Positions 1 to 11,316 of a DNA stretch of 64,000 nt are shown one piece after another (position 1 is the first letter of the stretch; each line of letters starts with the position of its first letter). Made by a program: the position numbers and the translations under genes. The notes beneath the pieces are model-generated. The model did no database searches and had not been told where the DNA came from. It worked only from the letters and a program-made list of their open reading frames with translations. Source of the DNA: Dentipellis sp. KUC8613 (Eukaryota > Basidiomycota > Agaricomycetes > Russulales > Hericiaceae); NCBI GenBank assembly GCA_002286715.1, contig NSJX01000010.1:725892-789891 (forward strand), read 5' to 3'.

Positions 1-11
1 TGTCCTCCAGG

Positions 12-1136
12 ATGGATTTCACCTTTGGCGGCAAATATCGCCTCGAGGAGGAGCTGGCCATCGGCGGCTGCGGTGCGTTCTCTTCCGTCGCTCTCATTTC
101 GTGTCGCTCACGCGCAGAATAATCCAGGCACTGTATTCTACGGTGTCCACACCGTCGCGGGCAAGGAAGTCGCGATCAAAGTCGAGCCCGCTGTGGCAAA
201 ACACAGTCCGCTCAAGCACGAGTCCAAGATCTACAAATCCCTCATGGGTGGCCCCGGCGTTCCTTGGATCATCTGGTCGGGGCGACAGGGCGACTACAAC
301 GTGATGGTCATCGACCTGCTCGGCCCGTCGCTCGAGGACCTGTTCAAGATGTGCAACCGGCACTTCTCGCTCAAGACGGTGCTGCTGCTCGCGGACCAGC
401 TCATCTCGCGCCTCGAGTTCATCCACTCGCACGACCTCGTCCACCGCGACATCAAGCCCGCCAACTTCGTCATGGGCACGCGCCGCGCCGCGCACCTCGT
501 CAACGTCATCGACTTTGGCCTCGCGAAGAAGTTCCGCGACTCGCGCACCGGCGCGCACATCCCGTACCACCAGGACCCGCACCACGGCGTCGGCACGTCC
601 CTCTTCGCGTCCATCAACACCCACCTCGGCATCGGTGCGTCCCGCGTCTCTTTCCCGCTCAGAACCATTGACCCCTGACGCGCGCCATAGAGGCATCCCC
701 GCGCGACGACCTCGAGTCGCTCTCGTACATGCTCATCTACTTCCTGCGCGGCACGCTGCCGTGGCGCAAGCTCAAGTCGACCACCGTCGCCGGCACGTGG
801 GACCTCATCCGCGACGCGAAGCTCGCCGCGCAGACGCAGGCGACGCTCACCGCGGGGCTCCCGCGCGAGTTCGGCGCGCTGCACGAGTACGCGCGCGCGC
901 TCGCGTTCGGCGACACGCCCGACTACGCCGGCGTCCGCGCGCTCCTCCGCGGGCTCGGCGCGCGCGTCGGCGTGCGCTATCTCGATCTGGACGACGGCGC
1001 GTCGTCTGTGAGCAGCGGCGCCGCCGGCGTCCCCGAGGGCTGGGGCGGCTTCGACTGGATGGTCGGCCGCAAGAGCGAGAAGAAGGGAAGGGTGTGCGAG
1101 GCGTGCAAGAAGCGCGCCGAGGCGGGCTGGGCGTAG
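12..1136 (+). CDS. Casein kinase 1-like protein kinase
   Basis: Exons 12..72, 128..634 and 691..1136 keep phase and give 337 residues. The predicted product is a Ser/Thr kinase of the casein kinase 1 family. Visible motifs are a short glycine-rich loop, VAIK with the ATP-anchoring lysine near residue 38, the catalytic loop [10 protein letters not shown] (HRD at 126-128), and DFGLAKK (DFG near 149). They are followed by the CK1 signature [10 protein letters not shown], which replaces the usual APE motif, and by the C-lobe segment [10 protein letters not shown]. The classical family has [13 protein letters not shown], whereas this copy has [13 protein letters not shown], as in divergent paralogues. 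It ends soon after the kinase domain without the long tail of yeast Hrr25 or Yck proteins. No C-terminal prenylation or palmitoylation Cys pair is seen. The start at 12 is close to the window edge, so an upstream exon cannot be excluded. Codon third positions are strongly C/G. Confidence 0.88.
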
Positions 1137-3093
1137 GGCGTGTGCGGGGGCGGGCGATTCGGAATGTGCGTCCCTGGTCTCTGCGGCCCTCCCTCCTCCC
1201 GTGCGCTGACAGCGGGCCAGTAAGCGATAGGCGCTAGGCCACATACCATACTTTTCACCACGACGACGACGACGATGACCACAACGACGACGACGACGAT
1301 GACCACAACGACGACGACTCGAATCCAGGACGACGCGACGACATGACAATGTTATGTTATGCCGCGCCCCATGCTCACGCCCGGCCCAGGCCGTCACGAC
1401 CCTCCACGCCTGTGTATCCCCCGCCGCTCCCACCGCCCGCCTCCCCCGCCGGCCGTGACGCAATTCTTCGGTCGGTGCGTGCGTGTGCTTCTGCCGTTCA
1501 TTTCGCGAATGCATGCTGACGCTGGCGCGTGACGACAGCCTGCACGCGTGCATGCATCCGTAGGCCGACCCGCAATCATTCTTCTGTTCATACTAGCCGT
1601 AGCGCGTCGCGCCTCCCATGCCACCCACTTCTATTGTTCGTCCGTTCGTTCGTTCGTGCTGTCGCGCTGTTTGTTTCTCCTTCTATTCCTTCTGCTGCTG
1701 CTGTTCTTCTCTCCTCAATATCTATGTCCTGGTATCTATCCTCATGCGGCGGATGCGTGAATTATGCATTTCATCTGTATTCCAATTTGCTCCCCGATTT
1801 CATTTTATTCTGGATCCTCGGCTGCGGCTTTAATTTCGCGCCGGTGTCAATGCACCCTTTTTCTTTTTCCTTTTTTTTTGTTTTCGCCCGCAAGTTCTTA
1901 TTGTATGATGATGCTGCGTGCGACCCTAGGCCTGCCCGGTCCGAGACGTGCGTGCGTGCGTGCGTTTACGTGGTTATGTGGTGTATGGGTTATGATCTAT
2001 GATTCCATGTATGCGTCGCTGGGGTGTGGTCTATGCTACATATGCTATATATGCTCTGGCTTCTAGCTGCGGATTCTGGGTTCTGGGGAGCGGGTTGCTA
2101 TACCAGTTCTTTTTGGTTTGCATTGGGAGGGTTGCGGGGTGGTCTGGTGTCATCTGAATATTAATAGGAGAAGTGGCACGCGGAGATTCGGACTCTGCCT
2201 CGAGGCAACGGGCTCGTACGTGCACGTGATTATAAGTTTATAATGGATTTCAATTGTACTGCTGGAGCGCGGAGGGCTGGTGCGGACGGGACCCCGTGGG
2301 GTGATGGTGGAGGCGGGGGAGAGGTTATTTGGGACTCGGCAATCGGGAGGAGAATTTGACTACATAACATACTTGGACTTGGGCAGACGGTAGGACGCGA
2401 GTTGCATGCGCGCATGCGCATACACTGGGCGCGAGTGTCAGTGAAACAGTCGGGTCCCGAAGTGCTTCAAAGAAGCTGCGTGGCACGTAGATCTGCGGAG
2501 CAGTGCCAGGCTTAGACTAAATAGTAGGCCACTTCGTAGTGAGACTAAGATTTAAAGTCACAATTTGGCTGTGGCACGATGCCGGGACGGCGTTATACCA
2601 AATCTATCCTTGTGGCTGCTCTCGCGTCTTAGGTCAAATCGACACGCACGCACACCTCAACCTTCGACTTCGACCTCACCACCCACCATCCATCCACCCA
2701 AACCGCGACCGTCACGAACGAACCTTAGGTATTTATGCCCCCCTCCCCTCCCATCGTTAGCGCCAGGGGCACATCGGGTCTCGCCACACAATGACATCTC
2801 CCGAGTCCCGTGTCTCGCGCCCGACCACTTTACCCACCCATTCATATTCATCCCAATATTGCACAGGCGCAGAACACAGAGCCACCGTACCCCCCGCATC
2901 ACGCGCACGCGTACGCACACAATCACCGCAGGCACGGTCGGGGTTCGCGATTTGCGGTTCGGAAGGCACAGCGCACTCCCGACGCCCGCCTCCTCCCTCG
3001 TGCGTTGCGTTTGGGCCTGGTCCTGATCCCGGTCCTGGCCTTGGCGGGTCATGTACGGAATGACGAGGAACGTGGACTGTGTGGTGTGTGGGG
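1137..3093. other. Intergenic region without recognised gene
   Basis: This 2-kb stretch follows the kinase stop codon. It holds a GAC/ATGACCACAAC simple repeat (1258-1318), short CGTT and GTGC microsatellites (about 1639-1655 and 1949-1964), and T-rich then T/G-rich sequence. Open frames here are low-complexity and lack splice-consistent extension. A segment around 2606-2630 resembles one around 4588-4610, upstream of the second secreted-protein gene. Confidence 0.6.
1258..1318. repeat. GAC-rich simple repeat
   Basis: Runs of GAC triplets are interrupted twice by GATGACCACAAC. The repeat lies about 120 bp past the kinase stop codon, probably in its 3' UTR or just beyond. Confidence 0.9.
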
Positions 3094-3099
3094 TATAAG
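3094..3099 (+). promoter_or_regulatory. TATA-like box of first secreted-protein gene
   Basis: TATAAG lies 89 bp upstream of the start codon at 3183. The paralogue has TATAAA 91 bp upstream of its start, so the spacing is conserved between the two genes and supports both start choices. Confidence 0.5.
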
Positions 3100-3182
3100 A
3101 CAGGCGTGCGCGTACGTCGCGGCGAAAGCGAGCGTCGTCTTCCATCCAAGTGCCAACTTCCACCACCGTGACCACAGCCGAC

Positions 3183-4328
3183 ATGCCCGCTGCGCACCAC
3201 TGGCACCTCCTGACGCTCGCCGTGCTCGTCACCTGCGCCCTCGCGGGGCCACTACAGCGTGAGCGCGTCCCCGTGTTCCCGAATGCTGACATGACTGACG
3301 ACGCGGAGGCGCGCACAGCGCGCGACGCCCCGAGCTCGAACCCGTTCGGCGCGTGCGCTGCACCAGTCGAGGTGTCCACGTCCAGCGTGCAGGTCCGGAA
3401 CAACACCGTCCAGCTCACGCTCCTCGCGTGCCCCGGCACCGGCGCCCTGCCGTTCGCGGACAACGACTCGACGTCGACGAGCCACAGCACGACGCACACC
3501 GAGACGCACACCGAGACGGAGACAAAGACCAAGACCGAGGCGGAGACAAAGACCAAGACCAAGACGGAGGTGGAGACGAAGACCAAGACCAAGACGGAGG
3601 TGAAGACCAAGACGATCACCGCGCCCGGCACGACGCAGACGCTCACGTACACCGACACGGAGACGCTCACGGAGACCGACACGGACGTCGAGACCACGAC
3701 CGAGGTCGACACGATCACCGAGACCGAGACGGACGTGTTCACGGTGACCGACACGGAGACCGACACCGTCACCGCGACGTCGACCGTGACGTTCACCCCG
3801 AGTCCCAGTCCGACGCCCATTGACGTCTGCGGGCTGCCTTGTACGTGTCGTATCGAGCTCTTGGATTTTGGATATGGATGTTGACGAGGACACAGGCAAT
3901 ACGACGTGCAGCGAGGTCGGCCAGCTCCCGCCCGACACGGACGACTGCGAGATCATCAAAGACTCTATCGCAATCTTCCAAGGAAACGCTGCACCGACGT
4001 TTAGCCTCGACCCGCTGCACATCCAGCAGCTCACCTTCGGGACGTGCCGTTTCTTCTTCGAGAACCTGGGCACTGTGCCGGTGGAATATTGCTGGCAAGA
4101 TCTCGTATGTAGCTTCCTAGTCCTCGAGAGCCAAGACTGACTTGTGCACAGGCCAAGACGGGTTCGTTGGCGGCGACCGAGTGCTTCCCGCCCAACTCGC
4201 CGTTCAGCACGCTTGCGATATGCGAGGCGTCAGATAATACTTGGGAAGTCGGGTAAGTTGGAATGGCCGCCCCTTTCGCGCGACTGGAGCTAATTGCGGA
4301 ATGCTGGTACAGTGTCAGCCATTCGTAA
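3183..4328 (+). CDS. Small secreted protein with Thr/Glu/Lys repeat domain
   Basis: Exons 3183..3840, 3896..4104, 4152..4252 and 4313..4328 keep phase and give 327 residues. The start ATG opens a signal peptide with hydrophobic core LLTLAVLVTCALA. After about 95 residues comes an insert of roughly 110 residues. In it Thr alternates with Glu, Lys or Asp, then a Ser/Pro/Thr linker follows. The C-terminal half is a Cys-containing domain with QLPPDTDDC, HIQQLTFGTCRFFFEN, YCWQDL, ECFPP and the ending GVSHS. The same landmarks and the same intron positions occur in the gene at 5965. The family is not one I can name; secretion is predicted from the signal peptide, and a cell-wall or matrix role for the Thr-rich spacer (probably O-glycosylated) is inference. 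The last exon is only 16 nt but is conserved in the paralogue. Confidence 0.8.
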
Positions 4329-5873
4329 ATGGAATAAGAATGCAGGAATGGTTCCTGAATGAAGGACACACAATTACTATGTTCCGAGGATTGGATTGCA
4401 CCGGTATTTTGGAGAGGATGTGTTTCACCTAAATCTGAGAGGTTCGAGCCCATAACTATACGATTCTATACCCACCTGTAGTCAGAGCAAATTCAATGAG
4501 TGCTGACAGAAATTGGAGCTCACCCGCAAGTTGCCTGATTGCAAATACCACTGACAGACGGAAGTTGGCGGAACGGGCACGCCTTGCCAAATCCATCCTT
4601 GTGGCTGCCCCGCGGCGACCCGCCACGACGCCCCTCACCGCGCACCACCGAAAAATCCGCTCATCCACCACACCGTCCAGCCCACAACCTCCATGACTGC
4701 GCCTCGACTCCCATCCAAAATAACCGCCCGTACGCACAGCCGGCACATATTCCCACCGGCGGACGCCGCTACGTGTGTCCACCCGCATATGTGAGCGCCC
4801 CTCGGCCCTCAGCGTGGCAAGCATCCTCCCAGGCGATGCCGTCTGATCTTCGCCTGCCCGCCATAAGCCCGCGGCATCGCGCGCGCAAACGCCGCCGTAC
4901 GCGTGCGCATGCGCGTCCGGACCCCTGCCCTGCATTAATCACGTCGCGGGAGACGCAGGCGTGCGTGGCGAAGGACAGGACAGGGGGATCGGACCCGTCG
5001 GTATTCAGTGTCGTGCATCGTGATTGAGTCGGCCTGTGTCGGTGTCTGCATGGACGCGGGCGTGCCGTGCGGTCTAGCGCCGCATGGCGGGCAGGGGCCA
5101 ATGGGCGGACAGACGTGCGCTTTTTCTGCGTGCATGTGTGTGGGTGTGAGTGGGCTGGACTTGTTCAAAGTCGTATATAGACGCTGCTCACGAGGTGTTG
5201 AATTGAATTGAGATCCTGTGCATTCGTCGTGCCTCTGTGTGCCCTCTGCCCTCGTCAGGCTGTTCGTTCTTTCGGAAGCGAAGGCCGGAGGGTTTGTCTT
5301 CTTACAGGGCCAAACTCGAGTCTTCGAGAACGACAGGAGTCCAGGCCGCAATAACTTGATGTTCTTTTCGGGTGAGGACTCTGTCTCCGCTTGCCGCCCT
5401 ATGTGCCTATTCTTCTTCCCCCACCGTCTCCCCAATTATACGTACGATCGCCCCGCAAATGAATGCGGGGATCCGCGTCTGGGGAAGAACGCCTTTTTTC
5501 CGCACATAGCTCCTTGAATGTGCCCCTCCACGCCCCGCTGGGAAATGGAAGAAAAGGAGCAAGGCGGCCCTGCCCTGGTACCTCCCCAGTGATCCTATTC
5601 CGTCCCGCGGCGCACTCGGTCGGTTGGTCAAGCCTGCTACACATGAATATTCCCAGCACTATTCCTCCCTCACCGGCAACGGACGCACGCGTTGTGAATA
5701 TGACAGGATGTGGAATGACATGATGTGCCCCGTCCGATGTCAGCGCAACAGGCCCTGTTTCCCTTGTCCCAGGGCGAAATAGGACTCGAGATAGCTTTGA
5801 TCCTTGTTCTTCTCGAGGGTGCCAGGCGCAGGCCAGCGGGGCTCCCGGCGCTGCTAACGCGGGTGGTGGAGAG
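4329..5873. other. Intergenic region between the secreted-protein paralogues
   Basis: No gene is recognised here. The segment 4555-4700 has a stretch similar to 2575-2730 upstream of the first paralogue (shared CCAAATCYATCCTTGTGGCT), as expected if the whole gene unit was duplicated. Confidence 0.55.
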
Positions 5874-5879
5874 TATAAA
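5874..5879 (+). promoter_or_regulatory. TATA box of second secreted-protein gene
   Basis: TATAAA lies 91 bp upstream of the start codon at 5965, matching the 89-bp spacing in the paralogue. Confidence 0.55.
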
Positions 5880-5964
5880 CATGTGCGCGTGCGAGGCCGA
5901 GCCAGCAAGGAATCACTCCCTTACTGCATTTGCACTCCGCACCGCAGTCCCCACAGCATCCACC

Positions 5965-6765
5965 ATGGTCGCTCTCCTCCGCCTCGCGTCGTTCGTCGCA
6001 CTTGTCGCCAGCGCCAGCGCAGCGCGTATCCATGAACGCGATGCGCGCGCCCCTGCTGCGTGCGCGAACCCCTCGACTGTGTCGTCCGACACCATCACCG
6101 TTGACGGAAAGGACGTCGTCCGCGAGACCGTGGCATGCAGCGTCGTGACTCCTGCCGTCGTGTCCAGTGGACTTCCGGATCCCAACGTTTGCGGCGAAGT
6201 CTGTACGTGTACCCTGCCATCAACCTGTGATGTATCATTTGACACCCATATCCGTTTGACATAGGCACGACGACTTGCAGCGACCTCGGCGACCTCCCGC
6301 CCTCGACCGATGACTGCCAGTCCATCAAGAATGCCATCGCCATCTTCGCCGGCAGCGCCCGTATGTGTTCTGTGCTTCATCTGCGCGAACGCTGCTGACA
6401 CGTGCTTGCAAAGCGGCGGACTTCACCGTGCAGCCTGGACACATCGAGCAGCTCACGTTTGGCACCTGCCGCTTCTTCTTTGAGAACCTGACCGGCGACG
6501 AGGCGCTCACCTACTGCTGGCAGGACCTGGTAGGCGGTCGCACGCTGCTCCCGGGTCCCCCCTGACGTTGCCTTCCTTTTTCTGCAGGCCAACAGCGGAT
6601 CCGCGGCTGCGTCCGATTGCTTCCCGCCCGTTCAGCCGGTGCAGACCCTCGCGACGTGCACGTCCGTTGACGGTACCTGGGCTCTCGGGTAAGTCTTCTG
6701 AGCATCTGCGGAATCTGTTCGAAAGCTGACGTGCATACTTTGCGTCCAGCGTCAGCCACTCGTAA
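5965..6765 (+). CDS. Small secreted protein, paralogue without Thr repeat
   Basis: Exons 5965..6202, 6265..6360, 6414..6529, 6588..6688 and 6750..6765 keep phase and give 188 residues. An N-terminal signal peptide (core LLRLASFVALVASASA) is followed by about 60 residues and then the Cys-rich domain shared with the gene at 3183: TTTCSDLGDLPPSTDDC, HIEQLTFGTCRFFFEN, YCWQDL, CFPP and the ending GVSHS. The Thr/Glu/Lys block is absent here. Four intron positions match the paralogue; the intron at 6361 is an extra one. It is predicted to be secreted. Function is unknown, and I do not recognise the family. The two genes lie in the same orientation about 1.6 kb apart, as expected for a local duplication. 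Confidence 0.8.
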
Positions 6766-7169
6766 GTGAGTGATATGCCGTTTTGGGATCGATCTGCTGA
6801 ACAAGACTGATCAAGTAACGTCACGTCGTCTTAAATCACGACGATGGGAGCAAAGCTTAGTCTGAAAGTTTTTTGGGCGTTGATGCATTGATGATGGGGC
6901 AGGGACTATGTCTCGTTGATCCTTTGTAGGCCAATATATGCTGAATGCGAATTGTATGCGAATATCTGTGTTTTCGGACAACTGCGCTCGCTCGTCTCGA
7001 GAACTCGGAAATTTTTAAAAGCACTGAATAGTCGAAACATACATCAGCAAAGTGCCTATAGTACTATATACGATACGTATGCGCAAAACACGTACTTGAA
7101 ATTGCGAGCACGACAGGAGACAAGAAGACAAAGTAAGTAACACCGACAGCAAGATAGTACATCATACAA
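6766..7169. other. Convergent intergenic region
   Basis: About 400 bp separate the 3' ends of the secreted-protein gene and mago. The sequence is AT-richer than its flanks, and no gene or structured element is seen. Confidence 0.5.
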
Positions 7170-8002
7170 TTATATAGGCTTGATCTTGAAGTGCAACGAA
7201 ATCAAAGAGAAGATAAGGCACTGAAAACGGCCTGTCAACGTCTAGTACATCGAGGCATACGCTGTTGCTTACCTTCAGATCCTGGACGAGATAGTAGAAC
7301 ACCCGGAGACCTTCAGGATCTTCACTGTCCTGGATGTCGACGAGAGAGCCAATTTTTGCAGTCTAGACACAGAGTAAATATATGTCCAATATGGCACAGA
7401 TCGTGATACAGGAAACGCACCTCGAAAGCGATGTGGTCATTTCCCAAGCGAATTTCGAGCTCCTGCTTTCCAACAATGTTCTTCTTTGGCCAGTTCGTGT
7501 CGTCTTCCCTGTTATGTGATGTAAGTTCGAATCTTGACGCGACTAGAACAGCTCAACGCACTTGGTGATTTCGCTCTGCTCCACTATGCGCTTCAGCTCC
7601 TTCACCACCAGCGGCCCAACCCACACTGTTGTTGCAGAGATGCATAGCAAGCGATATCGGAGAGTGGTGGAGAGGCAAGGCGCAAATATGTCAGCGGAGT
7701 AAAAGCGGCAATGTCTTTGAACACGCACTCTCTTTCCGAATCAACGAGTCATTGCGATAATTCGAGTTATTTGCGTATCGCAGACGACCATGAGAGTACT
7801 CAAATTCGAGAAACTCGTGTCCGTGCTTGCCAGAGTGACCAGTACTACGCAGGTGGGATTGAGAGTAATCAGCACGCAGTTCAAGGTTGGGGAGTCAAAC
7901 ACGCGCATACTAGTATCTGTAAAGCCGATCAGACATTTAAAGCCATTACCAAAATAACATAACATACCGAAGGTAGAAGGGATCCTTTTCGTAAGAGGAC
8001 AT
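7170..8002 (-). CDS. mago: Mago nashi, exon junction complex core subunit
   Basis: Exons on the minus strand are 7968..8002, 7729..7844, 7562..7625, 7421..7508, 7273..7362 and 7170..7220, all in phase, giving 147 residues (human MAGOH has 146). Mago binds Y14 and holds the exon junction complex on spliced mRNA, acting in nucleus and cytoplasm. Family blocks are visible along the whole length: [84 protein letters not shown] and the terminal HFKIKPI. One oddity is at the junction of exons 1 and 2. It reads FYLR-TGHSGK, whereas the family has FYLRYYVGHKGK, so two Tyr are missing unless a different splice acceptor is used. Identification is very secure. Confidence 0.95.
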
Positions 8003-8943
8003 GATGGTACTGGTCGATGTGCACGACGAGGGAGGCAGGAGGCAGGACTTGGGCTCTCGCGGACCACATATTATGTCATGTTTTCCCAGGCTCCTTGCCA
8101 AATATCAATTTACGCCGCAAGAGTACAGTACTACAAACTTAGTATCATCGGTTCTCATCATCGCAAAATATTTCCATCACTCCACCCGTGATATACTTTC
8201 CTTTTTATGCTTTTTTTGCGAGTGTAGAATTATGACAACAATCTTTATCGGAAGTTCGGAGAAACACCAAGCGCCTAGCTATACCCCCGGTCATCTAATT
8301 CGACCGTACCCCATATCCCCCCGGCTATACTCGGCTTCACTGGTGGTCGATGACTTGTATCGTCAACTGTCTCTCCTGAAAATACCCAAAGTAAGCACTG
8401 ATCGTTCCCGCGTCTCTTGTGGATGACCTGTCCGTGACGCAAAGCTTACAGTGAAGTTCGATTTTAGCCCAGAAGTTGCCGATGATGCCGTCAATACATT
8501 GTGGTTCCATGCTATGTCGTGTCATATGCATGATCTCCTACGCACGGTTAGGGGACATGACTTCTGTGAAGTGCAAGCATCAGCCTATAGTAAGTGCATG
8601 TGGATTGCTGAGTCAAGGGCGTTTCTGTAGATCTACGAGGCTTCTCGGCACCGAGAAGTTAGCTGGTTGTCAAAGCACGATGCCCCGTGCTGTAAATGCT
8701 GCAGCTGCTTCTCAGCTATCCCTAACATCGGAATAGCAATGCCTGCACTTTGTTTACCTCGATTCCCACCTGTTCCCACAGGGGCCTAGCTACGGCGACT
8801 GTTCTTTCTCATCCGGCAGGCCACCTGATTCATCAGAGCTTACATCGTCATCCCCCGCACCACTCTTATACCTCTAAAACGTGCGACACCGACGTCTCTC
8901 GCTGCACTGTCGGCGACGCTCTTAGCTACTTTCCGACGAAAAT
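8003..8943. other. Intergenic region, no gene recognised
   Basis: About 940 bp lie between the divergent mago and P450 genes and should contain both promoters. Open frames here show no recognisable family and no consistent splicing. Confidence 0.5.
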
Positions 8944-11178
8944 ATGCTCTCCCCTTCTTCTTTAGTCTCGTTCTCGAGCCCTCGTAATTTGTTTCTTCTC
9001 GTTGTTGGGATTCTGTCTACACTTCTCGTGGCCTTCACACGATGGAGACGTCGGTCTCAAAATCTTCCCCCAAGCCCGCGAGGTAGCCTTCCTCTCATAG
9101 GCCATGCGCATCAAATGTAAGTTTTGTAGAACTTCCAACTTCAGCAAAGCATTCGCTGAACGTCCAACTTCTAGGCCATCCGTCAGACCGTGGGTCTGGT
9201 CCTACAATCTATCGCGCGAGTTAGATTCGGATATCGTCTACCTCAATTTGGCGGGCCAGAAAACCGTCGTGATAAATGACTATGACACTGCGGTTGACCT
9301 CGTGCGTGCCTATTTACCTCAATATCCTTGCTCTTATCAAGATGACCACATCTAAGATCAACAAGCGGTCGTCCGTGTATTCTTCGAGACCCCATCTTGT
9401 CCTCGCCGGAGAGTACGTCTGGCCTCATATGATGTATACGACCCGATGCTCACTTCACGCCAGTTATCTCAGTACCGGCAAACGAATCATATTTCTCCCA
9501 TACGGCACAACCTGGCGAAACCACCGCGCCGCAGTTCACCAAGAAATGGTACCTTCGAAGCTCCAGCAATACCATCACATACAAGCAGCCGAGGTCAAAT
9601 TACTCATGCAAAGGCTTCTCCTTTCCCCATCGTCGTTCCAGGAGCATTTTCGACAGTATTCGGGAAATGTCATACTCAAAAGTAACTACAAAATATCCAT
9701 GCATTTAAGTTATTGACTGCCCGATTCTACAGTTGCTTATGGTCTGAACTCAGATGACAAGAGGACTGAGAAAGCGGCATGTATTTTTTCGATGGCATGG
9801 TGCCGTGGCTTATTTCGCGATTAATGGTCATTCACTCACAGGTAAACGGCGCAAACGAGGGTATTATATCCATTTGAATTTATAATCAGACTTCTGGGAA
9901 CTGACCTCTCCTCCTCAGTGATGGAGACACTTCTTGCCATGGCAAACCCAGGAAAACTAGTCGACGCATTCCCCTTCCTCGACTGGCTCCCTGACATTCT
10001 AGCACCCTGGCGGGCCGACGCTCTCCGCCATCAGGCACACAACCAACACTTCTATAGAGGCCTTCTGCACGAGACCCTAGCGAAAGTAGACTCGGGTCTC
10101 CTTACGTCTGACCAGACGTTTGTGTCCCGGCTATGGCAAGATCGGGAGAAGCTCGGGATGGACGAGCTCGATGTAGCGTACTTGGCTGGATCTATGTGAG
10201 ATATTTGATGCCTCAATTTTCATGGATTGTACTCATCATTGTTATCGGAAGGTTTGAAGGCGGCATGGAGACGACGGCGTCGACTCTTACTATATTTGTT
10301 ATGGCGATGGTAACCCACCCGGAAGTGTTCAGAGCGATCCAAGAGGAGGTCACGAATGTATGCGGGGATCAGCCCCCGATCATGGAGAATTTTGAGGCGT
10401 TGCCATATGTGCGAGCTGCCTGCAAAGAAGTTCTGCGGTGGCGCATCATTGTGCCGATGGGTACGTTGTGCCTGATCTTTGACCATGTGTTTTTCTCTGA
10501 GTCAACCCATCCATTCTGTCGTATGTGCGCTTTGCAGGATTCCCCCATCAAATGTCGACTGATCAAGATGATACATTCCGAGGCTATGTCATCCCAGCCG
10601 GTTCTGTTATTATCGCGAACCAGTATGGTATGGCTATGAGGTAAAGTGTACACCTCTTCCGCAAATATCTTCGTGCCTTACACTTCTAAACTACCTAAAG
10701 CGACAAGACTTTTGGCCAGACGTATAATCCCCTTAAGTTTGAACCTCGTCGGTGGCTCGAGCTCCCTGGTGGAATCAACGACATTACGGAGGGACATCCC
10801 GCGTTTGGATTCACTAGGCGGTAAACTTCACTCTTGTTCATCTCCCTTCAAACGGCTCAAATAAATCTGTGACTCGCCGTAGCGTTTGCCCTGGGAACAG
10901 ACTGGCCGTTAATTCGCTGTTCCTTGTCATTGCACATCTCGGCTACTACTTCAACATCGAAGCTGCTGAAGGCGCGCCCACGGTGGACACTAGTGTTGAG
11001 GGTTTTACCACTGGTCATAACGTTGGTCCTCCAGTCTCATTCGCCCTCTGGCCCTGCTGACACGACCAACCAGATCGAACCCAACCCATTCGAGTGCAAG
11101 ATTGTACCTAGGGTGGGGAGGGAAGCCGATATCGAGGCGCAGGCTGATGCCGCCAGGGAGGCGCTGGGCGGTTTGTAA
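8944..11178 (+). CDS. Cytochrome P450 monooxygenase
   Basis: Eleven exons keep phase: 8944..9116, 9175..9301, 9357..9412, 9464..9681, 9733..9780, 9919..10195, 10252..10460, 10538..10640, 10701..10820, 10883..11021 and 11074..11178. They give 524 residues, a normal P450 length. It is a membrane-anchored haem monooxygenase: an N-terminal hydrophobic segment (NLFLLVVGILSTLLVAF) precedes the Pro-rich hinge LPPSPRG. The I-helix motif FEGGMETTAS (303-310), the ExxR motif in KEVLRW (359-362), the PERF-like FEPRRW and the haem-binding loop FGFTRRVCPGNRLA (Cys near 446) are all present. The substrate is unknown. The protein ends with a tail after PFECKIVPR that is also present in the decayed copy at 11317-12128. 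The 138-nt intron after exon 5 is longer than the others, and a further microexon there is possible. A UbiA prenyltransferase gene lies nearby. Confidence 0.85.
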
Positions 11179-11316
11179 CGTGATTGGTGCTTGAACCGAA
11201 TCAGTACTCCAATTGATCATTCTATGTACGATAGCAATTTGCGCGATCAGGTCAGCATCTCAGAAGGATGGTCGACAGTCTTGCTATATGATCGTTTCGC
11301 CAATGACTCTGAACAA

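Noticed and set aside
94..1553. Long minus-strand frames opposite the kinase gene
   Set aside because: They are antisense shadows caused by the C/G-ending codons of the kinase; their sequence is biased and unlike any family.
3252..4073. Minus-strand and alternative-frame ORFs across the Thr/Glu/Lys repeat
   Set aside because: The repeat keeps all frames open; only the frame with signal peptide and Cys domain matches the paralogue.
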